Below the pieces are notes generated by a model. The model ran no database searches. It was not told where the DNA came from and was given only the letters and a program-made list of their open reading frames with translations. A stretch of DNA of 64,000 nt from Dermatophagoides farinae (lineage: Eukaryota > Arthropoda > Arachnida > Sarcoptiformes > Pyroglyphidae), in contig NC_134682.1 of assembly GCF_024713945.1 (NCBI RefSeq), forward strand, positions 4,379,001 through 4,443,000, in the 5' to 3' direction. Below, in pieces: positions 43,529-54,864 of the stretch. A program made the position numbers and the translations under genes. How positions within the stretch are numbered: position 1 is the first letter of the stretch; every line of letters begins with the position of its first letter.

Positions 43529-44776
43529 ATGTTATTTTTAATCAAATTTTTTTGCTTTTTGGCAATAAAATTTCCATATTTAATCATCATCGTTTCCACA
43601 GCAAGTTAGTTTGAATAAGGATTCGAATTTTTTTTTTAAATTTGTTTTGATATCGGTTTTATTCTAATAAAATTCATTCATTTATATTTAGAATCATCAA
43701 CATCATCGTCATCATCATCATCATCATCATCAATAGCATATGGTGATGTAGCAACGGCCAATAATCAAGTGATCAAATTGATTATTAAATCATATGTACA
43801 TGAAATATTGGAAAATCCATTGATTCATCCGGATGAACTAAAAGATCGTTTAGCAAGAATAAAGTTGGTTAATGAATTTTGATTTGAATGAAAAAAAATG
43901 GTAAAATTTTTTTTTCTTTTGTCCATCCATCCAACCAAATAATAGTGATCATATCGAAAATCATCCAGCATTACATCAACAATATCTATGGGTTGGTTCA
44001 TCACCACCGCCACCAAATTATAATCCTGATTATCATATTTTGGAATACGAATCCATTATACCAAGACAATCATCATCATTTTATAATGAAACCATAGATG
44101 ATGATGGCCATTCAGATGATCAACATCATAATCATAATCATGATCATGATCATGATCATGATCATAATAATTATCTATTTCGATCTTCATCAACACAATC
44201 ATCATCACCGAAAATGATATTGAAAGTAAAAAGAAAGAAAAATTCCGATAAACGTGAACAATTACCATCGGAAGAAATTTGTGAAACAAAAGAAAAATGG
44301 GAACAGGTATGTGTTATAATATATATGTCATTTATGACAAATCTACTTATCTATATCTTATCTATTAATTTCAGATTATCGATACACATGATCTATTCGA
44401 TAATAAAGTCAAAGTGATACAAGAAAAAGATATGCAACAATTTGTATTCACATATCGTTGTGCAAAAAATCATGGCAAATGTTTAGGCATATCACCATTA
44501 TATGAATCTGAATGTACCGAACGTTTTGGTTGGATGTATATGTATTATATACCGATCATTACAGCTGATAACAATGATGGCGATGGCAGTAATAATGGTA
44601 TTGAAGGGCAAGCACAATGGGGCTTCGTGAATGCACCACATCATTGTGCTTGTAAACTTAAACCAAAATTATTTAATCATCATCATCATCAAAATAATAA
44701 TCATCAATTAGCAACAAACTTAATGATGAGCAGCAGCAGCAGTAAAGAAGAACCAATTGTACCGAATGATCTTTAA
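43529..44776 (+). CDS. Secreted neurotrophin/Spatzle-type cystine-knot ligand (pro-form)
   Basis: Four exons: 43529-43604, 43692-43863, 43946-44306 and 44375-44776, total 336 residues. Exon 1 is a signal peptide (MLFLIKFFCFLAIKF... IIIVSTA). The prodomain is Ser- and His/Asp-rich with two NxT/NxS-type sites. A basic stretch KVKRKKNSDKR ends it, suitable for furin-type cleavage. The mature part reads EEICETKEKWEQ, KVKVIQEKDMQQFVFTYRC, KCLGISPLYESEC, QWGFVNAPHHCACKLKP. The spacing C...W, YFxT(K/R)C, CxGI, SxC, WxF, CxC follows vertebrate NGF/BDNF closely (for example QYFFETKC, GCRGI, SYC, WRFI, CVC), more than typical fly Spatzle. An acidic Asn-rich insert (DNNDGDGSNNGIEG) sits in the loop before WGF. 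It is presumably a ligand for a Toll or Trk-type receptor. Confidence 0.75.
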
Positions 44777-45328
44777 AAAATTATTGATGAGGATCCAAGA
44801 AACCAAAAAATCAAAAAAAACAAATCAAAAAACTAAATTATCATAATTAATATATTATCGTCGTAGTAGTTTACAATATCATCATCATCATCATCACAAA
44901 CAAACAAACAGATACGATTCGATTTTCATTACAAAAAAAAAAATATAAAAATTCGAATTCTTTTTTCTTCATTTTTTTTTTCGTTGTCGTTTTCGTCATC
45001 ATCATCACATAATTATCATTGTGTTTCTTTTAAAAAAAATAAATTTTAAATTTGATTGATAATGCTAAATAATAGAGTGAGTGTAAGAGAGAGAGAGAGA
45101 TAGTGAAAAAAAACGAGAAAAAAAATCAATATTGTTCGATTCGATTATACGATTATTTAAACAATAAAATCTTTGATATGTTTATGATTTTCTTGATTAG
45201 TTACCATGATTCGATGATGTTGATGATTGAATGATGATGATGGTGGTGAAAGTAGATGATTAGAACTTGATGTAGATGGTGATGATGATGATGATGATGA
45301 TGATGATGTGGATGTGGATGCAATTTGA
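44777..45328. other. Spacer between convergent genes
   Basis: 3' flanks of the ligand gene and the potassium channel gene. ATC repeats dominate. A 105-codon minus-strand frame (45157-45474) is Ser-rich, overlaps the channel C-terminus in another frame and could be an alternative tail of the channel. Confidence 0.5.
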
Positions 45329-47104
45329 TTATTCATTAATATCGATGATGATGATGATGACGATGATAATAATCGAGATGTTGATGTTACCATTAATGAA
45401 TATGATGGTGGTGATGATGTCGATGTTATTAATGGTGCTTTTCTCATCATCATCATCATCATGATCATTGTCACTGGAATTTATAATCGAATGTTGTTGA
45501 CAATTACGAATTTGTTCATTAATAAGTTTACGTTCCAATAATTCTGGTTCTTCAATAACTAAAAATGTTTTAAAATTAAAATATGGTATACGAAGAACCA
45601 ATGCAATCCATAACATCATCAAACAAAGACCAAAGTACATGTAGACAACTATACTGATTAGATACCATGTACGATTTTCGGTCAGACCATTTTGTCCGGG
45701 TACATAATCGCCAAGACCAACCGTAGTGATTGTAATGAAACAATAATAAAATGAATCTAAAAATGTCCATTGTGGTTCCATTTGTTTAAACAGAAAAGCC
45801 GGTAGGATTATCAATGCGGAAAATAGTACCATTGTAACCAGGAATAGATGTAGGAAACGAATTTTTAATAATGTTACTTCTTCAGTAAAATAACCGAATA
45901 ATTTGATGAGCCATACTTCAATCTGTTTGATTGGACCATCACGAATCATTGAAATGATGATGGAAAGAAACAGTAATGTACATGGAATCGATATGGCACC
46001 GAAAACTATTGTTAAAATTTTTCCTTCATTCGTAATCGGTGTAACATGACCATAGCCAATTGTAGTGACAACACTTGCAACATATGTCATACTGGAACCA
46101 AATTCCCAATTTGACATTTGTATCGGTACAATCAATGTTGATGCTTTAACTCTTTGGCCTTCTTTTTGTTGTTGTTCTTCTAATTGTTGTTGTTGTTCGG
46201 TTGGATATGATTTCAATGATGGTTGTTGCTGTTTTCTTTCAGTTACAATTATTTCTTCAATGACATCATCATTGCTGTCATCGGTTCGTTTATCAATGAC
46301 AATCACTTTTGAAACATTTTTATTTCCAGCTAACATTTTATCCGTTTCATCACCATCGGAATCGGCAACTGTCATCGTTGTCATCATCATTGAATCAACT
46401 AGATCATTAAGCAATGCCAAATTTACACCTTTATCATATGTAATGATGACACTTTTGATAAATTGTTTCAATTCTTTGGCTATTTCGCAAATGAAAGAAA
46501 AAAAATCAATCAATCGTTAGTAATAAGAATGCAAAAAATTATTTATTACGGCAATAAAAAAAAAGAACTTACAATCGACACATTGATTCTGTTCAAGAAA
46601 CAATTGTTGTTTATTCATAATTTGATCACGAAGACGTTGTTCTGCTTTCGATTCGAATGCCATGAATAATGATGCACCCAATAGAATGATTGTTATATAA
46701 ATGACAAAGAAGAAGATCAATGTAATTAGATGTGGATATTTTTCTTTTAATTTATATTCACAATTTATAATCGATACAGAACGATTCTGATACAATGTTG
46801 TTGGATGGCCTACAATATCAATTTTTTCCAATTGTTGTTGATGTTGTTGATATTGTGATTGTTGTTGATTATCAACAAATGTATTTGGTCTACCATCAAC
46901 ATCGTCAACATCGTCATCAATATCAACATCTTTTGGAAAGAAACTGAATGGATAGAATGTATATGGATCTTGATGATATGATGCCTGATGAAATATTTGA
47001 TTTTGATGATGATGATGACGATGGTCATCCGATTGATTCGAGGATGACTGATTCACTGGTTGTTGTTGTTGTTGTTGTTGTGGTGGTGGATGATTGTAGT
47101 ACAT
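45329..47104 (-). CDS. Two-pore-domain potassium channel, TWIK (KCNK1) type
   Basis: Exons 47104-46573 and 46479-45329 on the minus strand give 560 residues. The N-terminus is Gln/His/Asp-rich. M1 is HLITLIFFFVIYITIILLGASLFMAFE. A long extracellular cap region with a Glu/Gln-rich insert (about 100 residues) follows. Pore 1 has TTIGYGHVTPITNEGK, with the GYGH typical of TWIK channels; pore 2 has TTVGLGDYVPG, again TWIK-like; M4 follows. The channel carries background K+ current at the plasma membrane. The last 30 residues (IIIIVIIIIIDINE) come from an ATC repeat and look unnatural; the +1 frame over the same repeat gives a Ser-rich tail ending at 45157, so the C-terminus is uncertain. Confidence 0.88.
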
Positions 47105-48857
47105 TTTTGGAATCAAATTTAAATGTTGAATACACTGTCGACTTCAATAATTAGCTTTTTGATTAATGAAATTGGTAAATTGAAAGAGGATTTTCGAATA
47201 TGAAAGAAAAAAAAACGCTTTATCAAATAACCGATTGATGGAAATAATTTGTTTGTTGATTATTATTGATGTGGTTTGAAATCATCAATGGATTGATATT
47301 ATTATTATTATTATTCACACTACGATTATGTTGATCATTATCGATCATAACAAGTCCAGCTGATTTTTGATGATCGTCGTGGTCCTCGTCAAGAGAATAC
47401 AATATATTGTTCAAGTATTGAATCACAAATCTTTTATCCATGATGTTCATTTACGGCAACATTTATGTAATTAATGAATAGAAATAAAAGAATAATAATA
47501 AAATTTCAATCAATAATTGATGAAACATTCGTGGTAGATCAGTGAATTTCGAAATAGAAAAAAAAAATTCAATGGAAAAAATACAATATCGCTAGTTTAT
47601 AAGGAGATGAAAGAGAAAGAAAGAGAGAGAGACATGAGGTGTCAACAACAAATCAATCAATCAAATAAATCGTAAATGATTCGATTTTGTTTGGTCTTTA
47701 AATAATCAAAAAAGAAATAATAATCTGTATATATATAATCATCATCATGTATAGCAACCAGATTTTTTTTCTGTTTTATCATCATTGTTGATAATGATCG
47801 ACAATGACAACAAACAAACAAACAAACTTTGAACCTAATCATCAATCAATTCGGTTTTTTTTTTATTCACGATGGTGTAAAAGTATTCTCAAATTATCAG
47901 ACTTTGATTTTTTTTCAAACAAAAAAAAAAAGAAAATATTATCATACCGTTATTGTCATCATTAATATTTCGATGTCATCAAATAATAACATTGCCATTT
48001 TTTTTCATCTGGATCTCGTTGGTTTCGATATATATTGTTATTATATCACGATATACACACACACACAAACATATAGAGAGATAATGAAACAACAAAGTCC
48101 AATTTGAATTTGAATCAAATCGAATGAAAGTGTTAATAAAATCGAAAATCGATTGAATTTTTGTTTTTTTTTTCTGTGGTTCTGAAGCCAAATTTCAAAT
48201 GATGGTGATTTTTTGATTTGTTCGATGATCAAACGAATCATTCGATCTGATTAAATCATTAGCGCCCTCACATGTTTGCAATTTGAATATGATGACACAC
48301 ACACACAAACATTCGATTTGAAAATTTTTATTGATTAACAATGACGATACACATCATCGGTTAAAATTTTTTTGTTTTTGTTTTTGAAATTGAATTGAAA
48401 ATGAAAAAAAAATCAATCAATCAATCAAACAATAATCATCAATTTCTACATCTCCGTTCGTATGGGTTTGTTTTGTTTTGTTTTCTTTTTTGATCGTTGA
48501 AGAAAAAAAAATTCCATTCATAATCATTCTATATTGTCGTAATTGATACTTTGAACCAATCAAATCAAAAATTTCTAAATGATCCCATTTGCTAGTGGTA
48601 AATTTTTTGTTGTTGTTGTTGATGATGATTTAATCTAAATTTAGCGATTATTGTCGTTGAAAATGATAATTATATCATTTTTATTGCACCGGATATTGAT
48701 GGAAAACTTTCCTGGTAGAAAAAAAATCAACATATTATCTAGAGGAAATTTCTTTTATCGAATAAAATATTAAAAAGTATTTTTATTTTCAATTTTCGCT
48801 GTGAAAAAAAACAAGATTTTCTATTCTCGACCTTTAAAAAAAACATGGCATAGCACA
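47105..48857. other. Spacer upstream of the channel gene
   Basis: Contains a 75-codon minus-strand frame (47450-47223, MNIMDKRFVIQYLN...) that could be an upstream exon or uORF of the channel, but no splice join is convincing. A TGAGGGCGC motif (minus) lies at 48262-48270. CA and A/T runs fill the rest. Confidence 0.45.
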
Positions 48858-49884
48858 TCAAACAATTTGATATTGTAGAGCAATTTTATCAAACTCTCGT
48901 TGTTTATGTTCATAATCATCATAAAATGTTTGATCCAATGATTGTCGATCACTTAATTGATTAATATAACGATTGATCATTTCATTTGATTTACCATTAA
49001 TATTGGCCAATAACATTTGATTGATGATTGCTTCCGTATAATTGGAATCTTTTTCAATAGTTTCCGTAATTAATGGTTCAGCTTCTTCCCAACGATTCTG
49101 ACAAATCATAGCAACCGCTTGGCCATTCAATAGTAATGGTGTTGGACCAAATTTATCTTTCAATTCTTGATAGATAAAATAAGCATCCTGTAATTTTTCA
49201 CCACCATAATAAAGATTAATCCATGCCAATGCTAATTGTGATAGTGTATGATATTCATCTTTTTGACACATTCGTTTATGTTCTTTACGAGCTAGATCCA
49301 AACGATCCAAATGCAATAATGCCTGTACTGATGTGGCCATACTGATCATATAATTTGAAGAGAATTCTTATTACAAAAAAAATAAGAATCACAATACTTA
49401 CCATTCAATATCACCGGAATTGTTTAACATTTTCAATACATTATCATAATTTCGTTCATGAAAATAGATGGCTGCCGCACAAATTGATGAATAACAATCA
49501 TTCATGTACAAGGTTTGATTGGCATCCAATTCGGCTAGAATATCATCAACCGACGACGATGATGATGATGATAAATATCTTGCATATAAACGTACCGCTT
49601 TCAATGGTTGTGGTGATGAATTATTAATTTCACTAAGAACTACATTGAATTTTTTCTGTGCAATGTATGCCCGATACATGAATACATCACGTTCCAATTT
49701 TTGTTCATCGGTTGTTGTCTGTTGGAAAGATTTTTGTTGATGAAAAAAAATTGAGCGAACAAACAAAAAAAAGAGAAAACCTTTTTTTTACCTTGACTTT
49801 TGCTGCTTCATTCAAACATTGTTGCCAATTACCGAGATGAAAAGAATTTTTCAAATCGAAAAGATTATCCGGTCCTGTTGACAT
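48858..49884 (-). CDS. COPE: Coatomer subunit epsilon
   Basis: Exons on the minus strand: 49884-49792, 49718-49402 and 49341-48858, total 297 residues. Epsilon-COP is a TPR-like helical protein of the COPI coat, in the B-subcomplex with alpha- and beta'-COP, for Golgi-to-ER transport. Family blocks are NLFDLKNSFHLGNWQQCLNEA at the N-terminus, LERDVFMYRAYIAQKKFNVVL, then LHLDRLDLARKEHKRM, LALAWINLYYGGEKLQDAYFIYQEL and LLLNGQAVAMICQNRWEEAEPLI, all as in animal COPE. Joins keep frame (KVK|TTT, IE|CMATS). Two exact TATCGATA boxes lie about 90-105 bp upstream. Confidence 0.95.
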
Positions 49885-49972
49885 GGTTTTTGTTTTTTTT
49901 CTTTATTTCAAATGGTCCCAATGAAATAAAAAAAAATGCAATTAAAATCCAAATGCCAGCTCACACATAACA

Positions 49973-49989
49973 TATCGATACTATCGATA
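49973..49989. promoter_or_regulatory. Double DRE-like motif upstream of COPE
   Basis: Two exact TATCGATA palindromes at 49973-49980 and 49982-49989, separated by one base. In flies this is the DREF-binding element of housekeeping promoters. Position, about 90 bp before the COPE start codon, fits a core promoter. Confidence 0.55.
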
Positions 49990-50114
49990 AGTTGTTCATC
50001 ACATCACATTTAATTAAAATCCAATTCAAATTGGTGAAAATATTTTTTTGTTTTATTCTTTTTTTTAAGAAAAATTATATTTACATACGATTAGAAAAAA
50101 ATCTACAAAAAAAA

Positions 50115-53100
50115 TTAATAATTGAAAGCAATTTCGAAAACCTGTTCATAATGGCTAACAAAATGAACGGTAAGTCCATCCTGAATATAGGCAGGTAAAT
50201 CGGCATAATCTTTTCGATTATCATCAGGCAAAATGATTGTTTGTACACCGACACGTTTAGCAGCAATAACTTTCTCTTTGATACCACCAACGGCCAAAAT
50301 TTTACCAGTCAATGAAATTTCACCAGTCATAGCTAAATTTGGTCGAACTGGTTTATCCAATGCCAATGATAATAATGCAGTGACCATTGTACAACCGGCA
50401 CTTGGACCATCTTTTGGTGTTGCACCTTCCGGTACATGTAAATGAATATGTGCTCGTTGTAGAAATTCTGTTGATGGTTCTGGTCGTTTCAACATGAATG
50501 ATTTGGCAAACGTATAGGCAATGTTGGCACTTTCTTTCATCACATCACCCAAATGTCCGGTCAATACGAATGAACCTTGTTGTGGAGGAGTGGATTTATC
50601 ACCGGTTGTCGTTGATACACCATTGGTGGTGGTATCCAATTTTCGATGAACAGTTGTTTCAATATATAATGTAGATCCACCATGTGATGTCCATGCTAAA
50701 CCCATTACAACACCGGGTGGTGTTTCATCATACATTCGATCTTTAACGAATATTGGTTTGCCAACAAAATCAGGTAAATTTGTTTCTTCAACCATTACAT
50801 TTTCACATTCTTTATTAACAATTTTATATGCTGATTTTCGCATAATCTATGTATGTTTGTCATAAAAAAATTTATCAAAATCAAATTCGATATAAAAAAA
50901 CAAAATCAATTTACAAACCTTTTCAATATGTTTCTGTAGATTACGAACACCTGATTCACGACAATAAGAACGTATAAGAACATTGATGGCATTCTTGGCA
51001 ATATCCACTTTTTCCGATGATAATCCAGATTCTTTCTGTGCCAATGGAATGAGATATCGCTGGAGAAAGAAAAGAATGTTTTTTTATAGTGAAAATTCTA
51101 CAATGCAACAAACAAAATACCTCTGCAATTTGTAGTTTTTCTTCGGCAACATAACCAGATACTTCAATCAATTCCATACGATCACGTAGTGGTTCGGGAA
51201 TAGTATCCAATACATTTGCCGTACAAATAAACAAGATTTTCGACAAATCAATATTAACATCAAGGTAATGGTCAAGGAAATTCTTATTCTGTTCCGGATC
51301 CAGTAATTCCAACAACGCTGCAGATGGATCACCTTGATATCCACGACCAATTTTATCCACTTCATCGATCAATACGAGTGGATTTTCGGTTTTTGTTTTT
51401 TTCAAACATTGAATAATTTTTCCAGGCATAGCACCAACATATGTACGTCGATGGCCTTTAATTTCGGCTACATCGGTCATACCACCAACACTGAAACGAA
51501 AATATTCACGATTCAATGCACGTGCTATTGATCGTGCAATACTTGTTTTACCAACACCAGGTGGTCCATGAAAACATAGAATTTTACCCTGTGTATGGCC
51601 TTTTAATTGACTGACGGCAATAAATTCCAGTATTCGTTTCTTCACTTCTTCCATACCATAATGATCTTCATCCAATACTTGTGTAGCACGTTTTAGATCT
51701 AAATTTTCTTCACTACTAATACCCCATGGAATCGATGTCAACCAATCCAGATAATTACGTGTGACACTAAATTCAGATGAATGATTATCCAATAATGATA
51801 ATTTATTCAGCTCTTCTTCAATCACATCCATTACCGGTTGTGGTACAAGTAAATCTTTGATTTTATTACGAAATTTCTCCACAATTGCATCTTTATCATC
51901 TTTCTCCAGGCCCAATTCTTTTTTAATGATTTTCAATTGTTCATTCAGCATATATTTTCGATGTTGTTGTTTGACTTTTTCTTCCACTTCTTTACTGATT
52001 TTTTGTTGCAATTTACTAACTTCATATTCTTTTTTCAACAATGATAACGAAAGATAAAGACGTTTCGGTATGTTGATCTCTTCCAGGATCTGTTGCAGTT
52101 CATGTGAATCGGCGCCAGATAAAGTGCCACCAAGATCTGAAAGAAATATTGGATTATCAACAATTTTCTGTCCTGAATGCATTAGTTGTAAGATTGGTTC
52201 ACGATACAATGAATTCAATGAAACAATATCACGAATTGTTTTGACAATTTCCTGTGTTAATGCTTTGATTTCTTGATTCTCAACAAATTCTTCGTGTGTA
52301 ACGTTTTCCACTTCCACCATTAGAACGGGTTTAGGTTTCGCTACAATCACAGGTTCACTATCAGATGGCTGTTGTTGAGCATTTGCATTCGGATCGGCAT
52401 CCATTTCAGGTCCATTATTATTATTCTCATCATTCGATGACACCGGTTGAGCAGCTGATGCACTACGTCGAACACGTTTTTTTCGCATCATTGAACCATT
52501 TTTTCTTGGCTGTTGTGATTCTTCTTGATCATTTTCATCGATTTGTTTCATTATTCGTATTCGACGATGTGCCATAACAATCACACGTATTCGATCACCA
52601 AGATCTTGTAGTTCATGAATCTGAACAAATGTGCCCACTGGATAGATGTCATCCAAAGAGCTAACAACTTCGGCCATTTCATTATCATTTCGTTTCATGA
52701 ATATACCGGCATATGGTTGCCGTAGATCAACTTTACGTTTAATCAATTGTATTAGATTCGGATCAGTCAATTCGATTAGTTTGACAAATTTTGGAAAAAC
52801 TGGATTACGATTAATAGCAATAACAGGTAGCATTGGAAAATAATCAGGTATGTTTACCGGTGATAATGCTGATGTTGATGGATCGCCCGGTGTTGGTGGT
52901 GTTGGATATGCTGCAGATATCGTTTCCGGATCTTCATCATCATTATTATTGCCCGATGATGATGATGATGAAAGAAATCGATATTGATTCAATAGAAAAT
53001 GATTTGATGATGATTGCATTGACAATAATCTTCCATGATGATGACAATTATTATTGTTTTTGATTAATGATCGCGCAATTAATGCAGATGATGATCGAAT

Positions 53101-53247
53101 TGATTTTTCACAATAAATTTGACGGATAATTGCTGATGAATGTTGTTGTCGAGGTACAATTGAACCAAATAACAATGATGAATGACATAATTGTTGTTGT
53201 TGTTGATGGCGTAACCAAAATAGTCGACGTAACAATAATGAACTCAT
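50115..53247 (-). CDS. LONP1: Mitochondrial Lon protease (LONP1)
   Basis: Exons on the minus strand: 53247-51121, 51059-50919 and 50846-50115, total 999 residues. The N-terminus is Arg/Gln/Ser-rich with few acidic residues ([14 protein letters not shown]), a mitochondrial targeting sequence. The Lon substrate domain starts near [17 protein letters not shown]; it carries an acidic/basic insert (residues about 250-310). Then come a coiled part, the AAA module with GPPGVGKT (Walker A) and [10 protein letters not shown] (Walker B), and the peptidase domain with catalytic Ser in DGPSAGCTM and catalytic Lys in [10 protein letters not shown]. It degrades oxidised and misfolded matrix proteins and binds mtDNA. 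Lies upstream of COPE on the same strand, 230 nt between genes. Confidence 0.97.
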
Positions 53248-53730
53248 ATTTTTCACGAAATAATCGGATAATCGATTTATTTGATAATAATCGGTTTCCT
53301 ATCTTTTTTTCACCTGATTATAATTATCGATAAAGACAATTAAAATGAAAATTTTTTTTCGAAATGAAATATTTCAAGCATGAAACATGTGTGAGTGTGT
53401 GTGTGTGTGTGCGTGTCATGTGATTGACAATAGATTCCGTTCATAGATGAGATGACCGGAGAAAAAAAAATTCTGCAAAATTCTATGCAATTTCATTTAT
53501 ACAAATTAAAATTCTGTCGTCCTTCACTTTTTTCAGGAACAAACAAATTTTTTCCAAAATCAATATTTACTCAAAAAAAAAAAAAAAACAATTTGCCCTG
53601 TTTTATGAAATATTCATTCATATCAATAATTTTATTCAAAACACACAAGAATTTTTTCTCCAGAATTTTGCAATGTAAAAAATTATTTAGAAAATTCGTG
53701 TCATCATCATCACATCATATTTTTTTTTAT
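53248..53730. other. Spacer between Lon promoter and desaturase 3' end
   Basis: Contains an exact TATCGATA at 53325-53332, 78 bp before the Lon start codon, and a GT microsatellite at 53393-53415. No gene seen. Confidence 0.6.
53325..53332. promoter_or_regulatory. DRE-like motif upstream of LONP1
   Basis: Exact TATCGATA within TTATCGATAA, the same motif as in the COPE promoter. Confidence 0.5.
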
Positions 53731-54864
53731 CTAACCAATTGTTCGACCGGTTAGTAATTTAAATATGATCATTGGATATGCAGCCCATGCACCGACAAGC
53801 ATACCAATGGTCCAATCAAATATCGAATTGCCGATACGAAATAGAAGATTTTTTTGTTCATCACGAATCGGCTGTACACCACGACGACGTACAACACCAT
53901 TGATTACTGATTGTGATGCCACTTTACAATCATAAGCTAAACCAAACAAACGATTCAATTCAATAAACATACCAGGTGGATTGAATAATTCCCATTGTGA
54001 ACGTTCATTAATACGAAAATCGAATGGAAAAACATGATGATAATTATGGATACCTTCACCAAAGGAAATATAATTGACAAAACGATGATCAGCTGGCCGT
54101 ATACGAAAATCATATGGACGATAACCGAAAAAATGTGCCAACGAATTAACGGTGAATAGATGATGTAGAACGATCACGATACGTATAACAACAACTAAAC
54201 CGAATGATATCCATGGATCTTCATTCCAACAATAAATCGGTATCAACCCGGGTATCATGATGCCGAACACGAGGAATATTGGTAGATAATATTTATGTTG
54301 AAGATAAACAAGACGTTCATTATAAAGATCGGTAAAATCCAATTGTCTACCACCATCAATGACGGCGTCGGTTTTTTTCACCAACCACCAACCAATATGT
54401 GAATAGAATAGGCCACGTGTTGGATTTTTTGGATCACCAGCCGTATCCGAATATTTATGATGTGTACGATGATCACGTGCATACGATAATGCTGAACCAT
54501 TCATGGTCATTGCCTGGAAAATTAATAGCCATATTTTTAATGGCCATCTGGCTTTATATGCACGATGTGACCAAAGACGATGTGAACCAGCCGATGTACC
54601 AATGCCGGACATCATACCGATTGCGACGGCTAAATAAACGGTTTGAAGTTTAAAACTATAAATACAAGCATAAACATAGAAACCAATGGCAGCAATATGC
54701 CATATGCCCAATAATAGAATATTTTGCCATTTCAATTGTTGTTTACGCCAATCAAATTCATCCGGATCTACTGTGGCCACTGCAGATATCACATCTTTTT
54801 CCGCCACCAAATTATCATCCGTATCGGTTATAGTGGATTTCAATTCCGTTCTGGTGAAACCCAT
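53731..54864 (-). CDS. Acyl-CoA delta-9 desaturase
   Basis: 377 residues in one exon. It is a membrane di-iron enzyme of the ER that puts a cis double bond into palmitoyl- or stearoyl-CoA with cytochrome b5. The three His boxes are HRLWSH, HRTHH and HNYHH (in GEGIHNYHHVFPFD), and the accessory His is in NSLAHFFGYRPYD. The hydrophobic segments flanking them are in the right places. A Trp usual in GEGWHNYHH is Ile here, a mild change. Length is ordinary for the family. Intronless, unlike most of its neighbours. Confidence 0.95.
   Translation of the reverse strand: MGFTRTELKSTITDTDDNLVAEKDVISAVATVDPDEFDWRKQQLKWQNILLLGIWHIAAIGFYVYACIYSFKLQTVYLAVAIGMMSGIGTSAGSHRLWSHRAYKARWPLKIWLLIFQAMTMNGSALSYARDHRTHHKYSDTAGDPKNPTRGLFYSHIGWWLVKKTDAVIDGGRQLDFTDLYNERLVYLQHKYYLPIFLVFGIMIPGLIPIYCWNEDPWISFGLVVVIRIVIVLHHLFTVNSLAHFFGYRPYDFRIRPADHRFVNYISFGEGIHNYHHVFPFDFRINERSQWELFNPPGMFIELNRLFGLAYDCKVASQSVINGVVRRRGVQPIRDEQKNLLFRIGNSIFDWTIGMLVGAWAAYPMIIFKLLTGRTIG

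Noticed and set aside
45276-45464. Met-rich plus-strand frame
   Set aside because: Reverse of the ATC repeat in the channel C-terminus.
47223-47450. 75-codon minus frame as first exon of the potassium channel
   Set aside because: It has a good Met but ends in its own stop, and no donor/acceptor pair joins it in frame to 47104 convincingly. Kept only as a possible uORF.
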